A stretch of DNA of 64,000 nucleotides from the NCBI RefSeq assembly GCF_001519075.1, contig NZ_KQ954245.1, positions 434,001-498,000 of the forward strand, written 5' to 3'. Position numbers and translations under genes: made by a program. Of the stretch, positions 53,949-63,309 are shown piece after piece (positions within the stretch are counted from its first letter, which is position 1; every line of letters starts with the position of its first letter). The DNA is from Novosphingobium fuchskuhlense (GTDB lineage: Bacteria; Pseudomonadota; Alphaproteobacteria; Sphingomonadales; Sphingomonadaceae). The notes beneath the pieces are model-generated. The model was not told where the DNA came from. It saw only the letters and a program-made list of their open reading frames with translations, and made no database searches.

Positions 53949-55367
53949 TCAAGCGACGTTGTCGATCCCGAGTTCGGTGAGCTTGCGATAGAGCGTCGAG
54001 CGTCCGATCCCCAGCCGGCGAGCCACTTCGGTCATGCGGCCCCGGTAGTGGCCGATGGCAAGCCGGATCACGTCGGCCTCGATCTCTTCGAGCGGACGCA
54101 GGTTGCCGTCGGGCGAATAGAGCATCACGCCGGCGCCTTCGCTCTGCCCGGGAGCCGCGCGCGGCGCCTCGCCGATCAGGCTGGAAAGGTTGGGGAAATC
54201 CTGTGCGGTCAGCGCTTCGCCGTCACAGAATACGGCGGCGCGGAACAACGTCGCCTGGAGTTGGCGCACATTGCCCGGCCAGTCGTAGGCCGCCAGCAGC
54301 GCCAGCGCACCATCGGTGATGCCCAGCGGGCGCAGGCCCGGCTGCTCGCCGATGCGGGTCAGGAAGTGGCGCGCGAGTGCGGGTATGTCGCCTGCCCGCT
54401 CGCGGAGCGCAGGCAGATGCACATGCACGCCGCTGAGGGCCTCGAGCAGGATGGGATCGAACAGCTGGACGTCGACGAGATCGCCAAGGGCCGCGTTGCT
54501 GCAAACGATCACGCGGACATCGAGGCGGAAGCTGTGGCGGGCGCCGATAGGCTGGATATCGCCGCGCTGCAGGAATTGCGCGAGGCGGGTCTGCGCGGGT
54601 AGGCAAAGCCGGTCGATTTCGTCGATCACCAGCGTGCCGCCGTCGGCATGCTGCAGCGCGCCGACATGGCGCTCGAAGGCGCCCGGAAAGGCGCCCTTTT
54701 CATGGCCGAACAGCACCGATTCGATCTGGTTGGCCGGGATCCCGCCAGCATTGACGATACGCAGCGGGGCCTTGGCGCGGGGGCTGGCCGCATGCATTGC
54801 CCGCACCAGCATTTCCTTGCCGGTGCCGCTTTCGCCCTCGATCAGAACCGTGTTCTGTGTTCGCGCAGCCTTTGCAGCGACGGCCAGCGCAGCACGAAAT
54901 CCGGGAGCGGCACCGATCATCGAATCGAAATCGAGCGTGCCGGTGAACTTTTCGGTGAGCGGTTGAAGCTCCTCGGGCGATTCTTCGCGGCGGGTCGCGG
55001 TCCGCAGCGCCTGCAGCAGGCGATCCGGTGCGACAGGCTTGATGAGATAGTCCGAAGCACCTGCGCGCATGGCTTCCACAGCAAGCAGCGGAGAAGCGCT
55101 GGTGGTGATCATGAGGATCGGCAGGGCCGGCCGACGCGCCTTCAGTTCCGCGATGAGTGCGCAGGCCTCGTCACCCGGAACCCATTGATCCAGAATGATT
55201 GCATCCAGCTGCATGCCCTGGCGTGTGCCGAGCGTGGCGATGGCCGTTTCGGAATCGCGGGCGATGATCGTGCGCCAGCCTTCACGCGCTGCCAGCGCCG
55301 AAATGAGACGGCACTGCGCTGGTTCATCATCAATCAGCATCAGTAGCCGATCAGTGGGCTCTGCCAT
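53949..55367 (-). CDS. NtrC-family response regulator with GAFPGA in place of GAFTGA
   Basis: The 472-residue protein has a receiver domain (LMLIDDEP, phosphorylation Asp in AIILDQWVPG), an AAA+ domain with Walker A GESGTGKEML and Walker B GGTLVIDEI, and a Fis-type helix-turn-helix at the C-terminus (EVARRLGIGRSTLYRKLTEL). The loop that contacts sigma-54 reads FGHEKGAFPGAFERH, with Pro replacing the essential Thr of GAFTGA. No kinase is adjacent. It is divergent from the oxidase subunit IV gene, with CCCAATTGGG at 55405-55414 between them. Confidence 0.9.
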   Translation of the reverse strand: MAEPTDRLLMLIDDEPAQCRLISALAAREGWRTIIARDSETAIATLGTRQGMQLDAIILDQWVPGDEACALIAELKARRPALPILMITTSASPLLAVEAMRAGASDYLIKPVAPDRLLQALRTATRREESPEELQPLTEKFTGTLDFDSMIGAAPGFRAALAVAAKAARTQNTVLIEGESGTGKEMLVRAMHAASPRAKAPLRIVNAGGIPANQIESVLFGHEKGAFPGAFERHVGALQHADGGTLVIDEIDRLCLPAQTRLAQFLQRGDIQPIGARHSFRLDVRVIVCSNAALGDLVDVQLFDPILLEALSGVHVHLPALRERAGDIPALARHFLTRIGEQPGLRPLGITDGALALLAAYDWPGNVRQLQATLFRAAVFCDGEALTAQDFPNLSSLIGEAPRAAPGQSEGAGVMLYSPDGNLRPLEEIEADVIRLAIGHYRGRMTEVARRLGIGRSTLYRKLTELGIDNVA

Positions 55368-55525
55368 GGCTTCCCCGGTCCTTTTGCATAGTGCCGGGGT
55401 CTAGCCCAATTGGGTAAAGGGCAGATTAAGCGCGGGAACAGCCGGTTCCGCTTGAGCCGAGGTTGCGCCGCCGCTAGAGCTTGCAGTCAATCGGACGTTT
55501 AAAACGCAATGAGGAAGGGTTTGTC

Positions 55526-55660
55526 ATGGGCGCCACCAACAATGCCGGGAACAACATCAAGGCAGCAACGGCCACGTACGAAGGCTTCGTCGGCATGATC
55601 AAGGTAGCCGTTCCGGTGATCTCGGTCATCGTGCTGTTCGTTATGTACCTGATCGCTTGA
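55526..55660 (+). CDS. aa3-type cytochrome c oxidase subunit IV
   Basis: A 44-residue ORF starts MGATNNAGNNIKAATATYEG and ends in a single transmembrane helix, VAVPVISVIVLFVMYLIA. This matches the tiny aa3-type oxidase subunit IV of alphaproteobacteria, where T/Y-E-G-F precedes the helix. GAGGAAGGG lies before the ATG. As in other alphaproteobacteria it sits just ahead of the transhydrogenase genes. Confidence 0.88.
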   Translation: MGATNNAGNNIKAATATYEGFVGMIKVAVPVISVIVLFVMYLIA

Positions 55661-55668
55661 TCGCGCGC

Positions 55669-56799
55669 ATGGGGGCGGCAACAACGATCGCTGTCCTGCG
55701 TGAGCGGGCGAGCGGGGAGCATCGGGTGTCGGCGACGCCTGAGACGGTGAAGAAGTTCATCGGTCTCGGCGCTGCGGTCCGTGTGGAGGCAGGGGCAGGG
55801 CTCACCGCCTCGATCAGCGACGAGGCGTTTGCGGCCGCCGGTGCCGAGATCGTGGCCGATGGCGCGGCAGCTGGCGCGGACATCGTGCTTGGCGTGCAGG
55901 GGCCTGAGCCTGATCTTCTGGCCGGTGCCAAGCCCGGTGCGTGGGTCGTCGCCTCTCTGGATCCCTTCGGCCAGCGCGGGCGCGTCGATGCCTATGCGGC
56001 AGGCGGGTTCGAGGCGCTGGCGATGGAATTCATGCCGCGCATCACGCGTGCGCAGTCGATGGACATCCTTTCGTCGCAGTCGAACCTTGCCGGTTACAAG
56101 GCGGTGATCGTGGCGGCGGACCTCTATGGCCGCGCCTTTCCGATGATGATGACCGCGGCGGGCACCGTTTCGGCGGCCAAGGTTTTCGTCATGGGTGTCG
56201 GCGTTGCCGGCCTCCAGGCGATTGCCACCGCGCGCCGCCTTGGCGGGCAGGTTTCCGCGACTGACGTGCGCTCGGCCACCAAGGAACAGATCCAGTCGCT
56301 CGGCGCCAAGCCGATCTTCGTGGAGAACGTGGCGGGGATCGAGGGCGAGGGCGCGGGCGGCTATGCCACCGAGATGAGCCCGGAATACCAGGCTGCGCAA
56401 GCAGAACTTGTTTCCAGCCATATCGCCAAGCAGGACATCGTGATCACCACCGCTCTGATCCCGGGCCGGCCGGCGCCGCGCCTGATCACGGACGCGCAGA
56501 TCGCGACGATGAAGCCCGGCTCGGTAATCTTCGATCTTGCCGTTGCATCGGGGGGCAACGTCGAAGGATCGGTCGCCGATCAGGTCGTCGAGAAGCATGG
56601 CGTCAAGATCGTTGGCTATTCCAACACCGCGACGCATCTGGCTGCCGATGCTTCGGCGCTGTTCAGCCGCAATCTGTTCAATTTCCTGTCCGCATTCTGG
56701 GACAAGGAGCAGGGCAAACCCGTGCTCGACGAGGAAATCGGCAATGCCATCCGCCTGACGCAGGGCGGCAAGGTCGTCAACGAACGACTGCTCGGCTGA
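55669..56799 (+). CDS. pntAA: NAD(P) transhydrogenase subunit alpha, NAD-binding part
   Basis: The product is domain I of proton-translocating transhydrogenase, which binds NAD(H). It has VLRERASGEHRVSATPETV at the start, then TRAQSMDILSSQSNLAGYKAV, the Rossmann motif VMGVGVAGLQAIATARRLG and VITTALIPGRPAPRL. About 376 residues without membrane helices is the split arrangement. The ATG at 55669 is chosen; a TTG at 55657 overlapping the previous stop is possible. Confidence 0.94.
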   Translation: MGAATTIAVLRERASGEHRVSATPETVKKFIGLGAAVRVEAGAGLTASISDEAFAAAGAEIVADGAAAGADIVLGVQGPEPDLLAGAKPGAWVVASLDPFGQRGRVDAYAAGGFEALAMEFMPRITRAQSMDILSSQSNLAGYKAVIVAADLYGRAFPMMMTAAGTVSAAKVFVMGVGVAGLQAIATARRLGGQVSATDVRSATKEQIQSLGAKPIFVENVAGIEGEGAGGYATEMSPEYQAAQAELVSSHIAKQDIVITTALIPGRPAPRLITDAQIATMKPGSVIFDLAVASGGNVEGSVADQVVEKHGVKIVGYSNTATHLAADASALFSRNLFNFLSAFWDKEQGKPVLDEEIGNAIRLTQGGKVVNERLLG

Positions 56800-56810
56800 G
56801 GGGGGCTGAC

Positions 56811-57095
56811 ATGGACTTCATTTCAATTCTGAGTGTGTTCGTGATGGCCTGCTTCGTAGGCTATTACGTGGTGTGGTCGGTGACCCCGGCGCTGCATACG
56901 CCGCTGATGGCGGTCACCAACGCGATTTCCTCGGTCATCGTGGTTGGCGCCCTGGTCGCTGGGGCGGCCGAAGGCTCGGTCATCTCGAAGTGGCTGGGGC
57001 TTGGTGCCGTGGTGTTGGCCTCGGTCAACATCTTCGGCGGCTTCGCCGTCACCGAGCGCATGCTTGCGATGTACAAGAAGAAGGAGAAGAAGTGA
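56811..57095 (+). CDS. pntAB: NAD(P) transhydrogenase subunit alpha, membrane part
   Basis: The 94-residue protein has three hydrophobic helices (about residues 3-23, 35-53 and 60-79) with the conserved HTPLMAVTNAISSVIVVGAL, and ends in a Lys-rich tail (MYKKKEKK). It corresponds to the C-terminal membrane piece of E. coli PntA. Its stop overlaps the pntB ATG in TGATG, so translation is coupled. Confidence 0.95.
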   Translation: MDFISILSVFVMACFVGYYVVWSVTPALHTPLMAVTNAISSVIVVGALVAGAAEGSVISKWLGLGAVVLASVNIFGGFAVTERMLAMYKKKEKK

Positions 57096-58510
57096 TGGAA
57101 CACGTCACAACTCCTCCCTGGGCGATGCTTGCCTATCTGGCGGCCGGCGTCCTGTTCATCATGGCGCTTCGCGGGCTGTCGAGCCCGGCCACCTCGCGCG
57201 CCGGCAACCGCTACGGCATGGTCGGCATGACCATCGCCATGGTCACCACCCTGCTCACGCATGGCATTGCCAGCCTGCCTGAAATTGCAGGCGCCATCGC
57301 AGTTGGCGGCGGCCTTGGCTTCGTGACCGCGCGGCGAATCAAGATGACCGACATGCCGCAGCTCGTGGCGGCCTTCCACTCGCTGGTGGGTCTCGCGGCG
57401 GTGCTGGTCGGCCTTGCTGCCTATCTCAACCCGATCGCATTCGGTATCGCCGGGCCGGACGGGGTGATCGAGGTGCAGAGCCGGATCGAGATGGGTCTCG
57501 GCATCGCCATCGGTGCGATCACCTTCTCGGGCTCGGTCATCGCGTTCCTCAAGCTCAATGGCAACATGAGCGGTGCACCGATCATGCTGCCCGGGCGCCA
57601 CGCGATCAACCTCGGAACGCTGCTCGCGATCCTCGGCCTTGTCGGCTACTTCACGCAGGACCAGGCACCATGGGTGATCGCGGTGATCACCGCGCTCAGC
57701 TTTGCCATCGGCTTCCTGTTGATCATCCCGATCGGCGGGGCGGACATGCCCGTGGTCGTCTCGATGCTCAACTCGTACTCGGGCTGGGCTGCGGCGGCGA
57801 TGGGCTTCACCCTGCACAACACAGCGATGATCATCACCGGCGCGCTGGTGGGTTCGTCGGGCGCGATCCTCTCGTACATCATGTGCAAGGCGATGAACCG
57901 CAGCTTCATCTCGGTGATCGCCGGCGGCTTCGGGGCAGCGCCCGAAGCGGCAGCTGGCGGCGCGGCCAAGGTCCAGCGTCCGTGGAAGCGCGGCTCGGCA
58001 GAAGACGCGGCGTTCCTGATGAAGGAAGCCGAGAACGTCATCATCATCCCGGGTTATGGCATGGCGGTGGCGCAGGCCCAGCACGTGCTGCGCGAGATGG
58101 GTGACCTGCTCAAGAAGGAAGGCGTCAACGTCAAGTACGCCATCCACCCCGTCGCGGGCCGTATGCCCGGCCACATGAACGTGCTGCTTGCTGAAGCGAA
58201 CGTGCCTTACGATGAAGTCTTCGAGCTCGAGGACATCAATGGCGAGTTTGCACAGGCCGACGTTGCGTTCATCATCGGCGCCAACGACGTGGTCAATCCG
58301 GCCGCGAAGACAGACAAGTCCTCGCCAATCTACGGCATGCCCGTGTTCGATGTCGACAAGGCCAAGACCGTCATGTTCATCAAGCGCTCGATGGGCGGTG
58401 TCGGCTATGCCGGTGTCGACAACGACGTGTTCTACATGGACCAGACCATGATGCTTCTCGCCGACGCCAAGAAGATGGTCGAGGACATCAACAAGGCGCT
58501 CGCGCACTGA
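57095..58510 (+). CDS. pntB: NAD(P) transhydrogenase subunit beta
   Basis: PntB carries the remaining membrane helices and the NADP(H)-binding domain III. The membrane region includes MPQLVAAFHSLVGLAAVLVG and IMLPGRHAINLG. Domain III follows with IIIPGYGMAVAQAQHVLREM, AIHPVAGRMPGHMNVLLAEA, IIGANDVVNPAA and NDVFYMDQTMMLLADAKK. The 471-residue length is standard. The ATG overlaps the pntAB stop. Confidence 0.97.
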   Translation: MEHVTTPPWAMLAYLAAGVLFIMALRGLSSPATSRAGNRYGMVGMTIAMVTTLLTHGIASLPEIAGAIAVGGGLGFVTARRIKMTDMPQLVAAFHSLVGLAAVLVGLAAYLNPIAFGIAGPDGVIEVQSRIEMGLGIAIGAITFSGSVIAFLKLNGNMSGAPIMLPGRHAINLGTLLAILGLVGYFTQDQAPWVIAVITALSFAIGFLLIIPIGGADMPVVVSMLNSYSGWAAAAMGFTLHNTAMIITGALVGSSGAILSYIMCKAMNRSFISVIAGGFGAAPEAAAGGAAKVQRPWKRGSAEDAAFLMKEAENVIIIPGYGMAVAQAQHVLREMGDLLKKEGVNVKYAIHPVAGRMPGHMNVLLAEANVPYDEVFELEDINGEFAQADVAFIIGANDVVNPAAKTDKSSPIYGMPVFDVDKAKTVMFIKRSMGGVGYAGVDNDVFYMDQTMMLLADAKKMVEDINKALAH

Positions 58511-58527
58511 TGCGATCGCGCTGATCG

Positions 58528-59925
58528 GTGGCTCCAGGGGAACAGGAGGCATCGCCGCACAAAAAGGCGAGCTTCGTTCGGGTGCTCTCACCCGGCGAAG
58601 TCTTCCTTCTGACGATCTCGGCGCTGTCTCCGGTTTTCTCGGTCTTCATCGGTGGCAATGCCATTCTCCATCTGGCCGGGACCGGGGCGGCCATAGGGTT
58701 CATCTGCGGTGGCACAATCGCGGCGACCATGGCGCTGCTTTTTGCCGAATTATCAGCCAGTTTCCCCGGGGCTGGCGGTGTTTATCCAGCGCTCAACGTG
58801 ATCCTCGGGCCACGTTGGACCTATCCTTTTGTGCTTCTGCGCACTGTGATCATGTTCCCGCTGCTCGCCTTCGGCGCAACGGGTGTCGGGCCCTATATCC
58901 GCCTCTTTTTGCCGATGTTGCCCGAAGATCTTGCCGTACTCGGCACGCTCGCGGTGGCAGCCATGATCGCCTCAACGCAGATCCGGCGTGGAGCCCAGGT
59001 CATCGCGGCGTTCCTGATCCTCGAACTGCTGGCCTTGCTGGTTCTGACGGGAGCGGCGCTGATCCATTTCAAGACGGCGAACCTCGCTCTCGTGTTCAAC
59101 CCGATCTATGCGGTCAGCAGAGACAGTATTGCATCCGCGCCGCCTGCCAATGTTGCTCTCGCAGTGATCGCCGGGGCCTTCATGGCAGCTGGCGCGGACT
59201 GGGCCACTTTCTTTGCGGAGGACATGCACGACGCCAGGCGGCGCATCGGTCCGGTCGTTGCTTGGACGGGGCTGATCGCCGCAATTTGCATTGCCGTGCC
59301 CGCGGTGCTGATGATCCTTGCCATCGACGATGTGCCGGCCACCCTTTCCGCCGAAGCGCCCATGGCGCATTTTCTTGATCGGACGACAAGTCCGTGGATC
59401 AGTTCGGTGGTCTCGCTCGGCATCATCGCCGCCATCTTCAACAACGTCATAGCCGTGATGATGGCGCTTTCCCGGCAGCTGCATGCGATGGGCCGCGACG
59501 GGGTCTTCATCGCCCCGATCAACGCCATTTTGCGCAGCGTCAGCCCGCGCACCCGCGCACCGACGGGTGCCCTGATTGTCTTGCTGGTCCTCGGCGGGGC
59601 TTGCCCGTTCCTGGGGGAGCGTCGGCTCGTGCTGCTCACCAGCGCCAATTTTTCCGAGTGCCTGTTGCTGGGGCTGGCCGTGCTGACCGGGCGCCGGGCC
59701 GGCATGATGAGTGAACACTTCCGCATCCGTCTGCACCCCCTCGTGCCTGTGCTGGCGGTGTTGCTCAGCGTCTCGATCGTGGCCGCAGGCTGGGCGGACG
59801 CGGAAACGGGACGGGTCTCGATCGGGCTCCTGCTGACCGTTTTCGTGACAGCATTCTTCTGGCATGAGCTGTCGCGGCGCATGGGGCGTGCCACCGTTGT
59901 GCTTACCGGGAGTGATCTGGAATGA
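58528..59925 (+). CDS. APC-family amino acid/amine permease
   Basis: The 465-residue protein has about twelve hydrophobic helices. The first two carry VFLLTISALSPVFSVFIGGN and ICGGTIAATMALLFAELSAS, with the F-A-E-L-S-x-x-x-P-x-x-G-G sequence of the APC superfamily. Substrate is unknown. The start is a GTG at 58528, 17 bases after pntB. The last four bases overlap the next lipoprotein gene. Confidence 0.87.
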   Translation: MAPGEQEASPHKKASFVRVLSPGEVFLLTISALSPVFSVFIGGNAILHLAGTGAAIGFICGGTIAATMALLFAELSASFPGAGGVYPALNVILGPRWTYPFVLLRTVIMFPLLAFGATGVGPYIRLFLPMLPEDLAVLGTLAVAAMIASTQIRRGAQVIAAFLILELLALLVLTGAALIHFKTANLALVFNPIYAVSRDSIASAPPANVALAVIAGAFMAAGADWATFFAEDMHDARRRIGPVVAWTGLIAAICIAVPAVLMILAIDDVPATLSAEAPMAHFLDRTTSPWISSVVSLGIIAAIFNNVIAVMMALSRQLHAMGRDGVFIAPINAILRSVSPRTRAPTGALIVLLVLGGACPFLGERRLVLLTSANFSECLLLGLAVLTGRRAGMMSEHFRIRLHPLVPVLAVLLSVSIVAAGWADAETGRVSIGLLLTVFVTAFFWHELSRRMGRATVVLTGSDLE

Positions 59926-60257
59926 CCATCCGCTTGGCCCGTGCCGCGCTTCTTGCCGGCTGCCTCGGTCTGGCTGCGGCCTGTACACCCGCCAAGCTGG
60001 CCGAAGGCCGCGTCCGCTCGGCCCTCATGGATGCGGGCCTCTCCCGGCCCAATGCCGCTTGCATGGCCGAGCGCATGACCGACCGACTCACGCTCGGCCA
60101 ACTGCGCAAGCTCCAGGCGTTGCAGAGCCCCAAGCGTTCGATTGCCGACTACGTCCTCACCGTGCGGCGCGTCGGTGACAGCAAGCTGGTCGAGGTCACG
60201 GTCAGTTCGGCGCTCCTCTGCGCCAGCGGTCTGGCGCCCGAGCGCAAGCCCGGCTAG
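59922..60257 (+). CDS. Small lipoprotein of unknown function
   Basis: The 111-residue protein has a signal with lipobox (ALLAGCLGLAAAC), then a short cysteine-containing domain: ALMDAGLSRPNAACMAERMT, LTLGQLRKLQAL, VRRVGDSKLVEVTVSSALLC. One of two cysteine pairs may be disulfide-bonded. Its ATG overlaps the permease stop in ATGA. I do not recognise a named family. Confidence 0.75.
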   Translation: MTIRLARAALLAGCLGLAAACTPAKLAEGRVRSALMDAGLSRPNAACMAERMTDRLTLGQLRKLQALQSPKRSIADYVLTVRRVGDSKLVEVTVSSALLCASGLAPERKPG

Positions 60258-60308
60258 GGCTCGACGACCGCTTTTCTTCGAGGTTTTGCCGAACATGCAG
60301 GTCACGTC

Positions 60309-61478
60309 GTGACAACACGCGCACCCTGGGCCTGCGACCCCGATCATTCGCGCGGGCGCGAATTCACGGTTGCCGGCGAAACCACGCGCGGCCCCCGCAG
60401 CATGTTCCAGCGCGACCGCGACCGGATCATCCACTCGATCGCCTTCCGCCGGTTGCGGCACAAGACGCAGGTGTTCATCGCACCCGATGGCGATCATTAC
60501 CGGGTACGCCTCACCCACAGCCTTGAAGTCGCGCAGATCGGCCGCGTGATTGCCCGTGCGCTGGGGCTGGACGAGGACCTCACCGAGGCGCTCTGCCTGG
60601 CGCACGATATCGGGCATCCGCCCTTTGGCCACGCGGGCGAAGATGCGCTGGAAGAAGCGCTGGCTGGCCATGGCGGCTTTGATCACAACGCCAACACCTT
60701 GCGCGTCCTGATGCGGCGCGAAAGCCCCTATCCGCAGCACGAAGGCCTGAACCTCACGTGGGAAGTGCTGGAAGGCCTCGCAAAGCACAACGGGCCTGTT
60801 TACGAACCGACCTGGGCGCTGGCCGAACTGGACAGGGCATACCCGCTCGAGCTTAGCCAGCACGCATCGCTGGAGGCCCAGGTCGCGGCGATTTCCGATG
60901 ATATCGCATATGACAACCACGATATCGACGATGGCCTGCGTGCCGGCTTCCTTACGCTCGATACCCTGCTTTCGCTGCCGTCGCTCGAAAGGCAGTGGCG
61001 CGATATCGAGTCTCGCTTTCCCGGCTGCCCGCGCGACAGACTGCTGCGCGAACTGGTGCGGGGACAGATCGGCCGCATGGTCAACGACGTGATCGAGGAG
61101 ACGCAGCGGCGCCTGAAAGATGCCGGCGTGTCATGTGCGCGCGATGTACGGTCGGCCGGGCAGGCGCTGTGCGGTTTCTCGGCGGCGATGGCGGCGGAGG
61201 AACGCACGCTCAAGGCGTTCATGTACCGCACGCTCTATTTGCATGCCGATCAGGTCGAGACGGCGAATCGCGCGCGCGCCGTCATCGCACGTCTGTTCGC
61301 CACTTATCGCACGGCCCCGGAAAACCTGCCCGAAAGCTGGCTCTGCTCGCTGCCAGAGGACGAGCCCGCGCGAAGCCGGCACATCGCCGATTTCATCGCC
61401 GGCATGACCGACAAGTACGCGATGGATTGCTATGCGAGGCTGTTTGGAGAGCGACCCGAAGGCCTCAGCAACGTCTGA
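60309..61478 (+). CDS. dgt: dGTP triphosphohydrolase-like HD-domain protein
   Basis: The 389-residue protein has the HD-domain metal ligands in RLTHSLEVAQIGRVIA and LAHDIGHPPFGHAGEDAL, preceded by FRRLRHKTQVF. These match the short Dgt-like group of alphaproteobacteria, which hydrolyses dNTPs to nucleoside and triphosphate. The start is a GTG at 60309. It is followed three bases later by the entericidin-type gene on the other strand. Confidence 0.93.
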   Translation: MTTRAPWACDPDHSRGREFTVAGETTRGPRSMFQRDRDRIIHSIAFRRLRHKTQVFIAPDGDHYRVRLTHSLEVAQIGRVIARALGLDEDLTEALCLAHDIGHPPFGHAGEDALEEALAGHGGFDHNANTLRVLMRRESPYPQHEGLNLTWEVLEGLAKHNGPVYEPTWALAELDRAYPLELSQHASLEAQVAAISDDIAYDNHDIDDGLRAGFLTLDTLLSLPSLERQWRDIESRFPGCPRDRLLRELVRGQIGRMVNDVIEETQRRLKDAGVSCARDVRSAGQALCGFSAAMAAEERTLKAFMYRTLYLHADQVETANRARAVIARLFATYRTAPENLPESWLCSLPEDEPARSRHIADFIAGMTDKYAMDCYARLFGERPEGLSNV

Positions 61479-61481
61479 CTA

Positions 61482-61622
61482 TCAGTGCTTCTTGTGGATC
61501 GCGTCTGAGCCGGCCTGCCCGACGGACTGGATGTCGCCTCCGATGCCCTTGACGGTCTTGCAGGCGGCCGTGCCGAGCACGAGGCTGGCCACCGCGATGG
61601 AAAAAATCACCTTGCGTACCAT
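61482..61622 (-). CDS. Entericidin-like lipoprotein, 46 residues
   Basis: A short ORF reads MVRKVIFSIAVASLVLGTAA then C-K-T-V-K-G-I-G-G-D-I, ending in HKKH. A lipobox cysteine followed by N/K-T-x-x-G-x-G-x-D-I is the entericidin A/B pattern. Such tiny lipoproteins are linked to stress or bacteriolysis in enterobacteria; the role here is unknown. GGGACAAG precedes the ATG at 61622. Confidence 0.85.
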   Translation of the reverse strand: MVRKVIFSIAVASLVLGTAACKTVKGIGGDIQSVGQAGSDAIHKKH

Positions 61623-61752
61623 GGTTCTTGTCCCTTTAATCGCGTGGTTAAGTCGCGGGGCCCCGCCGCGATCATGCGTGCCTCTGCCACCGGCAAGGTG
61701 AACGCGGTCTGAGCGGGTTCGAAACCGGCGGCACCGGACAGAGGATGACCAT

Positions 61753-63309
61753 ATGCGCGAGACGGCAGGTTTCGAGACATTCGACGCGTTCTTCCGGCAC
61801 TGGGCAGAGGAGCGCCCCGATGCCGTCTCGCACGAGCAGGATGGCCGCCAGACGACCTATGCCCAGCTTGAGGAGTTTTCGCGTCGTTATGCCGCATTCC
61901 TGAGCGCGCACGGGGTGATGAAGGGTGATCGCATCGCCTGGATCGGCAAGAACTGCGATCTCTATTTTCAGATGCTGCTGACCTGCGGGCGTATCGGCGT
62001 GGTCATGGTGCCGATCGGATGGCGCCTCGCCCCTGCAGAGATGGCCTACATTCTTGAAGATACCCGTGCAAAGCTGGTGTTTGCGGGCGAAGGTTTCGAA
62101 GCTGTCGTGCACGAACTTGCCACCGCAGCGCCGCTCAGCCCGCAAGTGATCGAGGAAGGCGCGGCGCGCGCCGCCATCCCCGGGGCGCCCGCCGATCCGA
62201 TTGTCGCGGCGGAACCGGAAGCGGCCTTTCTCCAGCTCTACACATCCGGGACCACCGGCAAACCAAAGGGCGCCGTGCTCTGCCAGCGCAACTTCATGGG
62301 ATTGCGGGGACCGGCGCTCGATGCCAGTCTGCCCTGGGCGGAATGGACACCGGACGATGCCATTCTGGTGTGCATGCCCTGCGCGCATATCGGCGGAACA
62401 GGTTTGGGAACCATGGCGTTCTGCGGCGGCGCACGTGCGATCGTGCAGGCCGAGTTTACGGCCGAGGGTGCGCTGAGCGCGATCGGTCAGGGGATCACCC
62501 GGTTCTTCATCGTGCCCGCTGCGCTGCAGATGCTGATCCAGCATCCCAAAGCCACCGAAACCGATTTCACCCGACTCAAATACGTGATGTACGGCGCGGC
62601 CCCGATCCCGTTGGAACTGCTGCGTCAGGCGGTCACCACCATTCCCAACGCCGATTTTATCCAGATGTACGGAATGACCGAGACAACAGGGACCATTGCG
62701 GTGCTGCCGCCGTGGGACCATGACCTGGCAGGCAACGAACGGATGCGCTCGGCAGGCAAGGCCTGCCCCGGGGTGGCGATCCGCATCACCGATGCCGCCG
62801 GCCACGAGGTTCCTCGCCGCACGGTGGGCGAGATCCAGATCCACTCGCCTGCCAACATGCTGCATTACTGGCAACTGCCCGAGGCGACCGCCAAGACCCT
62901 CACCCCCGATGGCTGGGTCTGTACCGGCGATGCCGCCTACATGGACGAGGATGGCTACATCTTCATCCAGGACCGCATCAAGGATATGATCATCTCGGGC
63001 GGCGAGAACGTCTATCCGGCTGAAGTCGAAAGCGCGATCTATGGCCACCCGCAGGTTGCCGAAGTCGCGGTGATCGGGGTGCCCGATACCCGCTGGGGCG
63101 AGGCGGTGAAGGCCTGCGTCGTCCCGCGCGAAGGATGTGAGGTCGACGAAGCGAGCGTGATTGCCTGGGCGCGTGAGCGCATCGCCGGATTCAAGGTGCC
63201 CAAGTCGGTCGACGTGATCCCTGCGCTGCCGCGCAACCCATCGGGCAAGATCCTGCGGCGGACCCTGCGCGAGCCCTACTGGGAAGGGATGGACCGCCAG
63301 GTCAACTAG
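61753..63309 (+). CDS. Acyl-CoA synthetase (AMP-forming, ANL superfamily)
   Basis: The 518-residue enzyme activates a carboxylic acid through an acyl-adenylate to acyl-CoA. The ATP-binding loop is LQLYTSGTTGKPKGAVL, then YGMTETTGTIAVL, GWVCTGDAAYMDEDGYIF, the hinge DRIKDMIISGGENVYPAEVE and the catalytic lysine in NPSGKILRRTLRE. A long-chain or aromatic substrate is possible. AGAGGATGACC precedes the ATG. Its stop overlaps the convergent transporter gene by four bases. Confidence 0.92.
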   Translation: MRETAGFETFDAFFRHWAEERPDAVSHEQDGRQTTYAQLEEFSRRYAAFLSAHGVMKGDRIAWIGKNCDLYFQMLLTCGRIGVVMVPIGWRLAPAEMAYILEDTRAKLVFAGEGFEAVVHELATAAPLSPQVIEEGAARAAIPGAPADPIVAAEPEAAFLQLYTSGTTGKPKGAVLCQRNFMGLRGPALDASLPWAEWTPDDAILVCMPCAHIGGTGLGTMAFCGGARAIVQAEFTAEGALSAIGQGITRFFIVPAALQMLIQHPKATETDFTRLKYVMYGAAPIPLELLRQAVTTIPNADFIQMYGMTETTGTIAVLPPWDHDLAGNERMRSAGKACPGVAIRITDAAGHEVPRRTVGEIQIHSPANMLHYWQLPEATAKTLTPDGWVCTGDAAYMDEDGYIFIQDRIKDMIISGGENVYPAEVESAIYGHPQVAEVAVIGVPDTRWGEAVKACVVPREGCEVDEASVIAWARERIAGFKVPKSVDVIPALPRNPSGKILRRTLREPYWEGMDRQVN

